Source of the DNA: Dehalococcoidia bacterium
GTDB taxonomy: Bacteria; Chloroflexota; Dehalococcoidia; SZUA-161; SpSt-899
DNA: 28,127 nucleotides
Direction of reading: 5' to 3'
Assembly: GCA_023271515.1 (NCBI GenBank)
Contig: JALPXQ010000006.1
Location: 1-28,127 of the forward strand
Every line of letters begins with the position of its first letter. Positions within the stretch are counted from its first letter, which is position 1. The position numbers and the translations under genes are program-made. The notes below the pieces were generated by a model, which was given only the letters and a program-made list of their open reading frames with translations, was not told where the DNA came from and did not search any database. Shown in pieces: positions 1 through 8,291 of this stretch.

Positions 1-33
1 TGCGCTCAGCATGCAGAGCCTGAGCAATCACAG

Positions 34-329
34 GTTTCAATCCCTCATAGGTAGGCTACAGACATGCTGCAGTTATACTGCAACAGTTGAGGAGGCTGGT
101 TTCAATCCCTCATAGGTAGGCTACAGACCTGAGAGATCTGAGCGACCTGAGGATCAGAAGTCTGGTTTCAATCCCTCATAGGTAGGCTACAGACCTCGAC
201 CTCCGCGATCACACCGGCACCTGGGTGACCGTGTTTCAATCCCTCATAGGTAGGCTACAGACCAGAGCTGATTGGCGCCCTGGTAGATGGATACGTGCGG
301 TTTCAATCCCTCATAGGTAGGCTACAGAC
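34..329 (-). CRISPR. Type I-B CRISPR array, 5 repeats and 4 complete spacers, continuing past the left edge
   Basis: Five identical 30-bp repeats lie at 34-63, 99-128, 165-194, 233-262 and 300-329. On the plus strand each begins GTTTCAATCCCTCATAGG and ends GGCTACAGAC. Spacers are 35, 36, 38 and 37 bp; bases 1-33 are probably part of a further spacer. Read on the minus strand each repeat ends in ATTGAAAC, the usual 8-nt 5' handle of I-B/type III crRNAs. Transcription is therefore taken to run right to left, in line with the cas operon, so the newest spacer should be 263-299. The absence of mutations even in the outermost visible repeat suggests that the distal end of the array is not reached in this window. 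The repeat has only weak self-complementarity, as expected for Cas6 of I-B systems. Confidence 0.97.
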
Positions 330-352
330 CCAAGTCTGCCACATCTAAAATA

Positions 353-381
353 ATGCTACCGAAAACACAACGTAAAGTCAA
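353..381 (-). promoter_or_regulatory. Probable leader promoter of the CRISPR array
   Basis: On the minus strand TTGACT (381-376) is followed after exactly 17 nt by TAGCAT (358-353), a plausible -35/-10 pair with 5/6 and 4/6 matches to consensus. Transcription would start about 15-20 nt before the first repeat, which ends at 329, and would enter the array in the orientation predicted from the ATTGAAAC handle. The stretch 330-574 between cas2 and the array is the expected leader. No convincing gene was found in it. Confidence 0.55.
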
Positions 382-513
382 GTTTCTTGCCTCAGGCCGG
401 GATTTCCTATCTGAAATCGCTCATCCTCCTTGCTCGACCCGGTGTCGATCCCTGGGGGTTTTTGCTCTACCGGAGGTCGACAGGCGGCAGGTAACGGCTG
501 TTGATAGTTTATT

Positions 514-569
514 GGTTGATGGCTTGCTGGTTGAGGGTGCGAAACCATCAACCAACTAACCAACTAACC
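514..569. repeat. Inverted and direct repeats in the CRISPR leader/cas2 downstream region
   Basis: GGTTGATGG (514-522) and CCATCAACC (545-553) form a perfect 9-bp inverted repeat with a 22-nt loop. It is followed directly by two adjacent copies of AACTAACC (554-561 and 562-569). The structure sits 5 bp beyond the cas2 stop. It could be an mRNA 3' hairpin or a protein-binding site in the leader. There is no T-tract typical of an intrinsic terminator. Confidence 0.6.
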
Positions 570-574
570 GTCAA

Positions 575-838
575 CTAGATCACCAGACTCACTCCACCCT
601 TATCCTGTCCCATGATCTGACGTTCCAGGTATTGCTGTCTCCGCGACAGATAGAAGACCACCGAATCTTCATCTTCATCAATCACTTTCTTTACATCAGA
701 CTTGAGCCTCGCCAGTTGAGCCGCGGTCAGCTCCCCCTCCAGGAGCGAGTTCTGTACCCAGTTCAGGTATCGTCGCCCGATCTTAAGTACCTGGTTCACC
801 CGTCCCACATTCACATCATAGGCCATGATCACAAACAA
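575..838 (-). CDS. cas2: CRISPR-associated endonuclease Cas2
   Basis: This 87-residue protein has the size and sequence pattern of Cas2. A short hydrophobic first strand ends in AYDV, carrying the conserved metal-coordinating Asp, and a basic middle with a YLSRR-type segment follows. Cas2 dimers bridge two Cas1 dimers in the spacer-integration complex. The longest frame starts at TTG 838, preceded by GAGGTGGTGAGA. GTG 832 and ATG 826 are alternatives that would remove only 2-4 residues. The gene begins 3 bp after the cas1 stop and is the last cas gene before the array. Confidence 0.95.
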   Translation of the reverse strand: MFVIMAYDVNVGRVNQVLKIGRRYLNWVQNSLLEGELTAAQLARLKSDVKKVIDEDEDSVVFYLSRRQQYLERQIMGQDKGGVSLVI

Positions 839-841
839 ATC

Positions 842-1837
842 TCACCACCTCGCCACATAAGGTTCGTAGGGCTGGTCTCCCAAGAGGTGCTTTTCGATCT
901 TGTAGAGATCCAGTCGGATCAGACGGCGATTAGAAACCTTGCGCTTAAGCTTGGGATGATCGATGGTCGTGCGGAGTCGCTTCTCCCACTCTTCGATGAA
1001 TATCTTTTGGCCCGGTTCGGTGAGAAAAATCCCGCCCGCCGATTCCGAGAAGTGCTTCTCCTGAATCTGTCCCTTGTTGAGCAGGGAGAAGATCGTCCGA
1101 TCAACAAAGACCGGCTTAAATATCTCGGCCACGTCCAGGTTCAAGGAGAACCGGCGGAAGTTGGTGGTATGCAGGAAGCCAATGCGGGGATCCAGATGGG
1201 TGCGATATATCTCGCTCAAGGCGGCGACATACATCATCGAGTTGCCGAAGCTAATCATGGCATTGAGGCGGTTCTGCGGCGGCCGGCGAGTCCGCCTGGC
1301 AAAGGAGAACTCTTCTTGCCCCAAGATAACATCAAATGCCTCGTAGTAACTCTCCCGAATATTGCCCTCGATGGCCATGAGGGCTTCGGGTGAGGACTGC
1401 TGATCCAGCAGAGAACTGGAACCCTCAATAGAATTCAATACATCCTGCAGGTCGGCGCCGCGGCGCAGGTAATAACCGATCACCCGCTTCATATTCTCCA
1501 CTGCTCCCTTAATGAACTGCCGGGCAAGAGCGAGTCGCTTGTCGGGATCCAGATAATGCTCCGCCTGATTGAGGATAAGACAGCCGGAATTGTAATGCTC
1601 CCGGGGATAGAAGGAGCCGATGTAGTAGCCGTAGTGGTTGAAGAAGTGGAGCAGGATCTCTTGCTGAGTGAGGAACTCGAGCAGCCGTTTGTTAAGGTCT
1701 ACCTCACCAAAGATGTGCAGTTCAGAGGTGTTCTCCACGGGGACATACTTCCTCTTGCCCTCGGCATCCTCGAACGACAGGGTATTCTGGCGTCGCTCGA
1801 ATTTTCCACTCGAGAAGATGTAAATTGGTTGTTTCAT
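842..1837 (-). CDS. cas1: CRISPR-associated endonuclease/integrase Cas1
   Basis: The 331-residue product matches Cas1 of I-B systems. An N-terminal beta-rich domain ending near residue 80 precedes the alpha-helical catalytic domain. The expected metal-binding residues are visible as E157 (AIEGNIRES), H223 (FLHTTNFRR) and E238 (LDVAEIFKP). Cas1 with Cas2 inserts new spacers at the leader end of the array. The ATG at 1837 follows the cas4 stop by 6 nt. The catalytic triad is intact and the length is normal, so adaptation should be functional. Confidence 0.97.
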   Translation of the reverse strand: MKQPIYIFSSGKFERRQNTLSFEDAEGKRKYVPVENTSELHIFGEVDLNKRLLEFLTQQEILLHFFNHYGYYIGSFYPREHYNSGCLILNQAEHYLDPDKRLALARQFIKGAVENMKRVIGYYLRRGADLQDVLNSIEGSSSLLDQQSSPEALMAIEGNIRESYYEAFDVILGQEEFSFARRTRRPPQNRLNAMISFGNSMMYVAALSEIYRTHLDPRIGFLHTTNFRRFSLNLDVAEIFKPVFVDRTIFSLLNKGQIQEKHFSESAGGIFLTEPGQKIFIEEWEKRLRTTIDHPKLKRKVSNRRLIRLDLYKIEKHLLGDQPYEPYVARW

Positions 1838-1843
1838 GGTTGA

Positions 1844-2362
1844 TTATCCCCAGCAGAACTCGGCATAGGCGCAATTGCGACAGAATGAAGTCTTTGCCGG
1901 TGCAGGGGGTTTTTCAAGATTTATGATTCTCTCTATATTGTCCATGGCCTCTAACAGGTTGCTCTCCAGTTCATCGGTGAGTTCAACAGGAAATCGTTTT
2001 CGTTCTTTCGGCACAAGGAGCTCTCCCCTGGCCTCGATGCCCATCTCTCTGAGTCTCCACAGGTAATAGACGAGCTGCATAGTGGCCGATTCGGTGGAAT
2101 GAGAGGATTTTTTGATCTCAGCAACGACCAACTGCCCATCGCGCTTCCGCAGGAGATCGATCTTCATTCCTGGGGCGGTGAACTCTTTCTTCTCCCTGGA
2201 ATAGGACTCCTCCTGGATGAGTCGTCCCAGTTCAAGGAAGGGGTTCTCGGCCTCAGGATTCAGCTCATGGGCCATCAGCCAGACCTCGCGCTGGCAGATG
2301 TAATAATACCAGATCAGGGTGCCGGTGATCAGCCCGCTTTCGGCTACTTCGTGGGCACTCAA
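1844..2362 (-). CDS. cas4: CRISPR-associated exonuclease Cas4
   Basis: Cas4 is a RecB-like Fe-S nuclease that trims prespacers and helps select the PAM. Visible features are the N-terminal GLITGTLIWYYYICQRE segment with the first cluster cysteine, the nuclease core VVAEIKKSS with an E-x-K motif, the QLVYYLWRL helix, and a C-terminal CRNCAYAEFC motif supplying the other three cysteines. The frame is open back to ATG 2419, but that start lies deep inside cas3, lacks a Shine-Dalgarno and adds residues unlike the family. TTG 2362 overlaps the cas3 stop as TTGA, has GAAGGAG 10 nt upstream, and gives 172 residues, the usual Cas4 size. TTG 2362 is therefore preferred. Confidence 0.9.
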   Translation of the reverse strand: MSAHEVAESGLITGTLIWYYYICQREVWLMAHELNPEAENPFLELGRLIQEESYSREKKEFTAPGMKIDLLRKRDGQLVVAEIKKSSHSTESATMQLVYYLWRLREMGIEARGELLVPKERKRFPVELTDELESNLLEAMDNIERIINLEKPPAPAKTSFCRNCAYAEFCWG

Positions 2363-4722
2363 AACATTCGTGCTCCTTCGGTACTTTCTACCTTGAACCC
2401 TGTCTCCGGATCGTACCATGACTCAAGTTGGCCTCTGGGGACATAGCGCATGCCTTCAAGCTCAGGAGGGAGGTTCTGCAATGCCTGTGATGCCGTTACT
2501 GAGAGTACGTAGGGGGAGAACTTCCCTCGAAGAGCTCTGATGGCTTGCCGTCGTTCCCACCGATCAGCGATCTTCTTGGCATCGCAGAAGGCTTGCCAAA
2601 CCGACTCGGCTTCATCATCCAGTTCCACGAAGATGTCTACCTTCTCGCCTGACTCGTCAATCAGGCGGAATTTTCCTACTTGCTCGTAGTTCATGTTATG
2701 CAGGTATTGGAGTAGTTCACGTGACTTGTCGTCGCTAAGACGGCCGCGGACCCGACGGAAGTAGTCTTCAACTAGTTGCAGAAATTGGGGTTCACAGACG
2801 AGTTTTTTATTACCGATCATTTCGCAGGTCACAGACAATAGTAATCCATCGTAGATATAGGAACAAAAGCGATGGCCACTCCCATCGACGAGCATGATCA
2901 GGTCCAGTTGTCCTGTTTCTCTGAGAGAGTTTCGATTTGTGCGGCCAGCTACCTGATTGACAGTATCGAGAGGGCCAAGGTCACGAATGACCCACTCGAA
3001 ATCCAGGTCCACTCCCGCTTCAATTAACTGGGTGCTGACTACTGCTTTGGGGTATTTACACATCTTGATTGCTTGAATGCGTCGCAGACGTTCCCTTGGC
3101 ACGACATGAGAAGAGAGAAAATAGGTTTCAAATCCCAAGTCATCCAAAGGGGCCTTCAGGTCTTCATACAGCTCTCTGGCAGTGCGGATTGTGTTTAGCA
3201 CGATGAGCGTATCCTTGTTATCGTGTTTGAGTTTATCTATAACCAACTCTCCCAGATCCGAAAGGTGTTGGGAAGGCGACAAGTGAACATGGATTTGTGT
3301 TCGATTGAGCCTGTGGAAAAACTCCTTCTTCCGAGGCAGAAGCTCTGTGCAGTTTTCAAAAATCGCTGGCTGTGTTGCTGTGGTTAGAATGAAGTATGTA
3401 TTGAAGCGTTTGGCTAAGATCTCTGCTGTTTCTCTAAAGAGCAACCAGTACTTGGGCGGAAATGACTGTATTTCGTCCAAAATAACAATGCTGCCAACGA
3501 TATTGTGGAACTTGCGTAGAGATCGATTGCGATTTGAAAATAGGGCATGGAAGAACTGAACAAACGTTGTTATCACGATCTCAGAGTTCCAGCCCTCCAC
3601 GAGGATTTCGCTTTCCCCAATGTCATACTCGTTTTCACGAGTTGTGAAGCTGAGCTCTGACAGGTGATGGTGGGCTAGCAGGAGGTCGCTGGTAGGCGGT
3701 TGGCCTTGCACTTGCTCAAACACATCGTGGAAGACCTGGGCATTCTGGTCGATGATGCTTAGGAAGGGCAATGTATAGATGATCCGAGGGGTATGACCCG
3801 TACGGATTCGAATCGTCTCTCGAAGCCTGAGCGCCAGAGATAGCACAGTGAGAGTCTTGCCTGCCCCTGTGGGTGCAGTGAGCGAAAGTATCTTATTGCC
3901 TGATAAGAGGATACTATCCAGGCTGGCTAAGGTCTCATCATAGATAGCGTTGCGAAGTTGATTTATAGGGGTGGCGGCATGATCGAATCCCTTGATGGCT
4001 CGATAATGATCCACCAGGTCCGGTGCAACGGGGGGGCGAGGGATAGTTTGTCCCAAGGCCGTGATATGCTTATCAGCATCCAGGAGCAACGAGAACAGGA
4101 AGTTCTGAAGCAGATAGGGAAGGAGACCTCTGTCCTGTTGAAGCCATCGAAGAAGCTTGAACTTGCCCAGGGACCAGGACCTGGGAAGAGCCTTAAGTTG
4201 AGAGGAGACATCCTCCCAATGAGGTAAGAAGGAGAGATAGCGGGGCGGCAAGTGCTGTATCTGGTTTTGGAGAACGGCCACCTCACCAAGACCTGTATCA
4301 TCCAGCAAGGGCTCAAGATTTCCGTGATGGTGTCTAACGGAAACAAAGACAGCTACAGGGAGGAACTCCCGCCAATCCGGCGCCACATCGTAGCTGGAAA
4401 GACCTATTTGGGTGGCAAAGTAAGCTGCCACTGCAGATATCAAGCTATGGCGGGTTTCTGGCTGATTCTTCAGAATCGCCTTGCGCTGGGAATTGCTCTC
4501 AGATAGATAGTTCTGAAAGAAGGTGGTTGCTTTGCCCATATCGTGGTAGAGACCCATCAACTGCGCCGCTTTCACAAGCGCTTCTTGGGGGAACGGTAGG
4601 TTCAGCGGTGTTCCCAGGGCAAATTCTCGGGCTGCCTTTCCTACCTCTTCCAAATGCGTTCGCAAGGTGACATCAGGGTGCGAGAAAATCTCCTCTTCAG
4701 AGTGTGACAATGTACTCATCAT
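2359..4722 (-). CDS. cas3: CRISPR-associated nuclease-helicase Cas3 (HD + DExD/H helicase)
   Basis: This 787-residue fusion carries both activities of the type I interference nuclease. The HD nuclease lies in residues ~15-235: H23, H60-D61 (GLYHDMGK), H91 (RHSLIS), H132 within RHHHGN, and D215. The superfamily 2 helicase follows with Walker A APTGAGKT (~283-290), DEIQ (416-419), TTATQP (447-452) and QVAGRTNR (590-597). Cascade recruits Cas3 to degrade target DNA processively. The start overlaps the end of cas5 by 26 bp, with a second ATG at 4719. The stop overlaps the preferred cas4 start. All catalytic motifs look intact. Confidence 0.97.
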   Translation of the reverse strand: MMSTLSHSEEEIFSHPDVTLRTHLEEVGKAAREFALGTPLNLPFPQEALVKAAQLMGLYHDMGKATTFFQNYLSESNSQRKAILKNQPETRHSLISAVAAYFATQIGLSSYDVAPDWREFLPVAVFVSVRHHHGNLEPLLDDTGLGEVAVLQNQIQHLPPRYLSFLPHWEDVSSQLKALPRSWSLGKFKLLRWLQQDRGLLPYLLQNFLFSLLLDADKHITALGQTIPRPPVAPDLVDHYRAIKGFDHAATPINQLRNAIYDETLASLDSILLSGNKILSLTAPTGAGKTLTVLSLALRLRETIRIRTGHTPRIIYTLPFLSIIDQNAQVFHDVFEQVQGQPPTSDLLLAHHHLSELSFTTRENEYDIGESEILVEGWNSEIVITTFVQFFHALFSNRNRSLRKFHNIVGSIVILDEIQSFPPKYWLLFRETAEILAKRFNTYFILTTATQPAIFENCTELLPRKKEFFHRLNRTQIHVHLSPSQHLSDLGELVIDKLKHDNKDTLIVLNTIRTARELYEDLKAPLDDLGFETYFLSSHVVPRERLRRIQAIKMCKYPKAVVSTQLIEAGVDLDFEWVIRDLGPLDTVNQVAGRTNRNSLRETGQLDLIMLVDGSGHRFCSYIYDGLLLSVTCEMIGNKKLVCEPQFLQLVEDYFRRVRGRLSDDKSRELLQYLHNMNYEQVGKFRLIDESGEKVDIFVELDDEAESVWQAFCDAKKIADRWERRQAIRALRGKFSPYVLSVTASQALQNLPPELEGMRYVPRGQLESWYDPETGFKVESTEGARMF

Positions 4723-5422
4723 TCTCCAGCAGGAACGACTCTTTTAGTCTTGCATGGATAGGCTTGCCCTGGATTTCATAGAGAACTTCGCGATATTCCG
4801 TAACGTCGCGCCCCGCTTGCATCTCAGTTGGCATTCGTTCCTTAAAGAACTTGTAACCCGGTTCCATGAGGTTGATGTCCAGCGCAACATCCATCGGCAG
4901 AGTTGTGACAACCGGAATAAACTGATTTGCCTCCCCTTTGGCTGATGTCCTAAACTGTCCAATATAAGAGAAGTTCGCTATTAGCTCGCTGGTTCCTAAA
5001 CACGGCGTGTAGACCGACTTGTGAGCCTTGAGGTTTTCCATGAGAGCCTCGTGAAGTTGGAGATCTTGATGACTGAAGTAAATGCGGAATCTCGGGTCTT
5101 TCAGCAATTCAAAGCGTATCTGAGTGCGAGGTTCATGAAAGCCCCTTTTGACCGGAGTCCAATAGCCATCCTTGGTATTAATCAGGTTCATACTAAGCCG
5201 TGTTTTTTTGACGGTGTTGAGAAGCCGCACAGCAACATGAGCCTTATCCTTGGTCATATGATGTAAATATTCATCTTTGCCCAGACCAATGACGGCGCTT
5301 ACCAAACCAGTGATAGTAGTCCTTGGGGGAATGGTGAAAGTCAGTGGGGACGAAGTGGTATAGTGCTTTTTGAAATGAGCGTAATCTCCCCAAACGTCGA
5401 AAACGATGAATTGGTCCGGCAT
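4697..5422 (-). CDS. cas5: Type I-B Cascade subunit Cas5 (Cas5h-like)
   Basis: The 241-residue protein opens with FDVWGDYAHFKKHYTTSS followed by TFTIPPRTTITGLVSAVIG. This is the characteristic N-terminal RAMP fold and substrate loop of Cas5 from haloarchaeal-type (csh) I-B systems. In Cascade, Cas5 caps the 5' handle of the crRNA and contacts Cas8b and the first Cas7. The gene begins 2 nt after the cas7 stop and overlaps cas3 at its end. Length is typical. Assignment to the Cas5h group is from recalled sequence pattern and gene order. Confidence 0.93.
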   Translation of the reverse strand: MPDQFIVFDVWGDYAHFKKHYTTSSPLTFTIPPRTTITGLVSAVIGLGKDEYLHHMTKDKAHVAVRLLNTVKKTRLSMNLINTKDGYWTPVKRGFHEPRTQIRFELLKDPRFRIYFSHQDLQLHEALMENLKAHKSVYTPCLGTSELIANFSYIGQFRTSAKGEANQFIPVVTTLPMDVALDINLMEPGYKFFKERMPTEMQAGRDVTEYREVLYEIQGKPIHARLKESFLLENDEYIVTL

Positions 5423-5424
5423 TT

Positions 5425-6381
5425 TCAGAACCCTAACGGCTCAAACTTGATTTCGGTGGCAATCTCTTGCACTTCAACCATCTGTTCCCCTTTGACCAAG
5501 GTCAATCGCTTATCCTTGGCGTAGCAAACCTTCTCGATCTTGTCCTTATTCTCCTCCAGAGTCCTGGCCAGATCAGTAAGATCCAATCTTATCTCCGAAA
5601 CATCCCGAATCTGCTTATCCCTTTTGTCTGAGAGTAGCTTGATCCTGCGATCCAGTTCTCCGATATGATAGTTTTGCTCTTTATAGATCACCTGGAGGAG
5701 GAATCGCGGCATCTGCCCCATTTTAGAACGGGTGATCAGGTTTTTGGTACCATCCCACAGGCCTTCCAATAGAAGTTGCAGGTCAGCTTCAGTCATCCGT
5801 GTGGTTTTTGCTGCATTTTCATTGACAATTCCATAAAAGGCTATGAGTGAATAGGGCAAGATATATTGTTCAGGGAATGTGCCTTGTCTCTTTTCAGTCC
5901 CCGAAGGCATCACTGTATGTCCCCGAACAAAAGTGGGTTCCCCTACTTTATTAAGAGATCTGCCAAATTTGAACTGCACCGCCCCGGTGAGAGCAAATGC
6001 TCTTTCGGCAGATTCTTCCTCTGGTGTCTTGCCCTTTTTCTCCCCGCCTTTTCTCTTGAGGGCAAAAGTGCCCCCGAAAAGCCGGATGTCTACACACTTC
6101 TCCTTAACTCTATCAGGAGAACCATAGTGTTCATAGATGGCCTCTTTTGTTTTTAGATTTCCTGTGTCATCTCTCTCTTCCCGCACAAATATCTCTTTTT
6201 GCTTAAAGTCATGAAGATAGTCCCTTACCGTTCTCTTCAAACGTACGTCGGTAACTATGTTATGACCCGTCTCCTCGTCGATACGAGGTTTGTTCTCATC
6301 CATCGGGTCACCGTTGGGGTTGGCATCGGTGACATCATAGATGAACAGGATTTCCGACCTGTTTTTGATTATGCTGGACAT
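5425..6381 (-). CDS. cas7: Type I-B Cascade backbone subunit Cas7 (Csh2-like)
   Basis: The 318-residue product has the Csh2/Cas7 start: RSEILFIYDVTDANPNGDP, then a conserved DVRLKRTVRDYL segment. Six or so copies of Cas7 normally coat the crRNA spacer in Cascade. A lysine/glutamate-rich stretch (around EKKGKTPEEESAERAFA) probably forms the variable thumb region. The C-terminal third (residues ~240-290) is highly charged and may be helical. The gene lies 2 nt downstream of cas8b and 2 nt upstream of cas5, so translation of the three Cascade genes is likely coupled. Confidence 0.94.
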   Translation of the reverse strand: MSSIIKNRSEILFIYDVTDANPNGDPMDENKPRIDEETGHNIVTDVRLKRTVRDYLHDFKQKEIFVREERDDTGNLKTKEAIYEHYGSPDRVKEKCVDIRLFGGTFALKRKGGEKKGKTPEEESAERAFALTGAVQFKFGRSLNKVGEPTFVRGHTVMPSGTEKRQGTFPEQYILPYSLIAFYGIVNENAAKTTRMTEADLQLLLEGLWDGTKNLITRSKMGQMPRFLLQVIYKEQNYHIGELDRRIKLLSDKRDKQIRDVSEIRLDLTDLARTLEENKDKIEKVCYAKDKRLTLVKGEQMVEVQEIATEIKFEPLGF

Positions 6382-6383
6382 AG

Positions 6384-8210
6384 TCAGTTTTCCTCCTTAT
6401 CTTTCTCTTTTTTCTTGAGCCCAAGAGCTTCGATGACTGTTGCTTCCAAGTTCATTCCCAAAACAAAGTAGAAGTTGAGCTCATCGGTGGACATATCCCA
6501 ATCCTGTCCGGATTGGAGGAAATAGTCTGATATCAGTGTCTCAAGACTTCTGTAGTAGTTTTTGCCATACTCCTCCAGCTTATTCTGTATCTTGGGAAGG
6601 AGCCCTCTGAAATCCTCCTCCTTCATCATCAAGCTCTTGAGGTTTTTGCGGAAAGGCTTTGAGCCTCGTTCATCGTACTGGATATTTAGCAATTTCTCGG
6701 TGAGTACTCCCAAAAGGAAGACGGCTTTTGATGGAGGGCTGCGGAAAGTGCGTTCGTAGCGGTCAAAGAAATCCTCAGCTAACGGTGCCAGATCTGTCAT
6801 AGGTGTACCTCCTTTGTATTGTTCTTGTTGCTGCGAAAACATCCCTAACTCATCAAAGAAAAGGAGCGCAGAAAGACCGCGGAGAAGGGTCGGTTTCAAG
6901 TAGTGGTCCTTTATGAACTCCTGTCTTATTTGAGTCATAAGCCATGAGAGAACCAGTCCTCTGTCCAGATATAGACCCCTGAACACCCGGTCGACAACTT
7001 CCAGAAAGACTTTGTTGGAGAGGAAGAATCCCCTCAAATTGTTGAACCGAAACTTGATATCGGCATATTCATTTTCTCTGATTTTTACGTCGTGCAGAAG
7101 GTTGCATCTATCCGCCGTCTGTTTGGCTTCGAATATCCGGCTCAAACGGGACGGCAAAACATCCTCCACCAGGAGAGTGATCTCGTGGGGGATTGACGAT
7201 CCCTTCTGCGTCTCAAAGAAAAAGAACTTGTAGGTGAGCAGATCCGGTAATTCAGCGCACTCCTTCAGGATTTCTCTCTCGTCTTCTGTTATGAGTGCAA
7301 GTCTTTCATCGCGCAGTGTATCACCGGATCGATCTGCAATTTGAAAAAACTCTGTGACAGACTTGCTGGCTTCAGGAATGCCTCGCAAGAACTCAGGTAT
7401 GAGCCAGTATCGTTGCCCGCCCATACGAAATGCCAGGTGGTCATTGATAAACTTCTGTCCTTCCTCAATCTTGAGCATGCAGTCTAAGCAAATAGGGAAG
7501 TTCTTCCAGGCCTCTTCCCGCCTGAATCCTCCAGCAATATACCCCGGCTTGTCCAGAGTATAGAACTTGAAAATCTGGCTCAGTGCTTCACCAAAGACCT
7601 CTACTTTCTTCTCTCCACAGACTGCACAAACATGATCCTTTGTTGAAATGCCGCGATATTTGTTAAATATCTCCTCACGGAGAAGGTCTCGGAATTCGCT
7701 GTAATCGCCCGGATAATTGAGTTTCTCATCTTCCCATAAGCCCACGGTGAGGACTATGTTTTCCTGCTTTTTCACAGAAGAGATGAACTCGGCTTCTCTT
7801 TTGATGTCCTCGAGGATACGGCGCTTGTCTGTTGCTATTGCCCTGTGTAGTTCGGCGAACAATGGGTCAGCCTGGCCAAACTTGGTAAACCAGCCCTCCA
7901 GCTTTACTCGAAACGTCTTGTCAATATCCGTAACCAGACACGTGGGGGTTATATTTGGGCCGTTGGGGGATCCCCGTCGGTATAGATAGCGAGAGATTTT
8001 AGTCTTCGTGCTTTCCTCTCTTTGGATGCGGTCATAATTGAACCCGCCGTCAGTCTTGCGAAAAAGCACCACAAAAACGTTGGGATAATTCCCGTTTTTA
8101 TTTGGGTCTTGTACCACTGTCGATAGCACTTTGTTGGCTATGTTCTCTGGAGATATGCCCTCCTGTTGCAGCTTTTCCTCCCCTAGCTCTTTTATAGCTT
8201 GTAACATCAT
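6384..8210 (-). CDS. cas8b: Type I-B Cascade large subunit Cas8b (TM1802/Csh1-like)
   Basis: The 608-residue protein occupies the large-subunit position of the operon. It has the hallmark zinc-finger cysteines of the TM1802/Csh1 group: C195/C198 (HVCAVCGEKK) and C241/C244 (FPICLDCMLK). Cas8b recognises the PAM and helps recruit Cas3. The C-terminal part is helical and may fill the small-subunit role; no separate cas11 is annotated in the locus, although cas8b genes of this type can encode Cas11 from an internal start. ATG 8210 directly follows the stop of a cas6-like mini-ORF, whose last codons (AAGGGGTGA) provide the ribosome-binding sequence. ATG 8207 is equally possible. Confidence 0.92.
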   Translation of the reverse strand: MMLQAIKELGEEKLQQEGISPENIANKVLSTVVQDPNKNGNYPNVFVVLFRKTDGGFNYDRIQREESTKTKISRYLYRRGSPNGPNITPTCLVTDIDKTFRVKLEGWFTKFGQADPLFAELHRAIATDKRRILEDIKREAEFISSVKKQENIVLTVGLWEDEKLNYPGDYSEFRDLLREEIFNKYRGISTKDHVCAVCGEKKVEVFGEALSQIFKFYTLDKPGYIAGGFRREEAWKNFPICLDCMLKIEEGQKFINDHLAFRMGGQRYWLIPEFLRGIPEASKSVTEFFQIADRSGDTLRDERLALITEDEREILKECAELPDLLTYKFFFFETQKGSSIPHEITLLVEDVLPSRLSRIFEAKQTADRCNLLHDVKIRENEYADIKFRFNNLRGFFLSNKVFLEVVDRVFRGLYLDRGLVLSWLMTQIRQEFIKDHYLKPTLLRGLSALLFFDELGMFSQQQEQYKGGTPMTDLAPLAEDFFDRYERTFRSPPSKAVFLLGVLTEKLLNIQYDERGSKPFRKNLKSLMMKEEDFRGLLPKIQNKLEEYGKNYYRSLETLISDYFLQSGQDWDMSTDELNFYFVLGMNLEATVIEALGLKKKEKDKEEN

Positions 8211-8291
8211 TCACCCCTTCTGCGTTGAAAGTATCTCCACCATCCCGAATCCCTGGTTCGTCTCCTGGAACTCCACGGTATTTTCCATCAT
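8211..8291 (-). pseudogene. 26-codon mini-ORF resembling the C-terminus of Cas6 (probable cas6 relic)
   Basis: Between the MntA-HepT stop and the cas8b ATG, a frame opens with ATGATG, overlapping the upstream TGA, and ends immediately before the cas8b ATG. Its product contains NQGFGMVEIL and then stops. The intact cas6 at 9187-9975 ends with SQGFGMVEVV plus 11 residues. The DNA matches cas6 at 20 of 21 bases over CAGGG(A/G)TTCGGGATGGTGGAG. This glycine-rich C-terminal loop is a Cas6 signature. The simplest reading is the 3' remnant of an older cas6 that once abutted cas8b. It may be kept because it carries the cas8b Shine-Dalgarno and maintains translational coupling. Confidence 0.7.

Noticed and set aside
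68..82. Near-palindrome TGCAGTTATACTGCA inside a CRISPR spacer
   Set aside because: It belongs to spacer sequence acquired from a target and has no need to function here. It is not a regulatory site of the array.
632..1393. 253-codon open frame on the plus strand opposite cas1 and cas2
   Set aside because: It is a shadow of the strongly supported cas1/cas2 genes, crosses their boundary, and shows no recognisable domain or ribosome-binding site.
2363..2419. ATG 2419 as the start of cas4
   Set aside because: It would lie 60 bp inside cas3, has no Shine-Dalgarno and adds residues unlike Cas4. TTG 2362 overlaps the cas3 stop and has GAAGGAG upstream.
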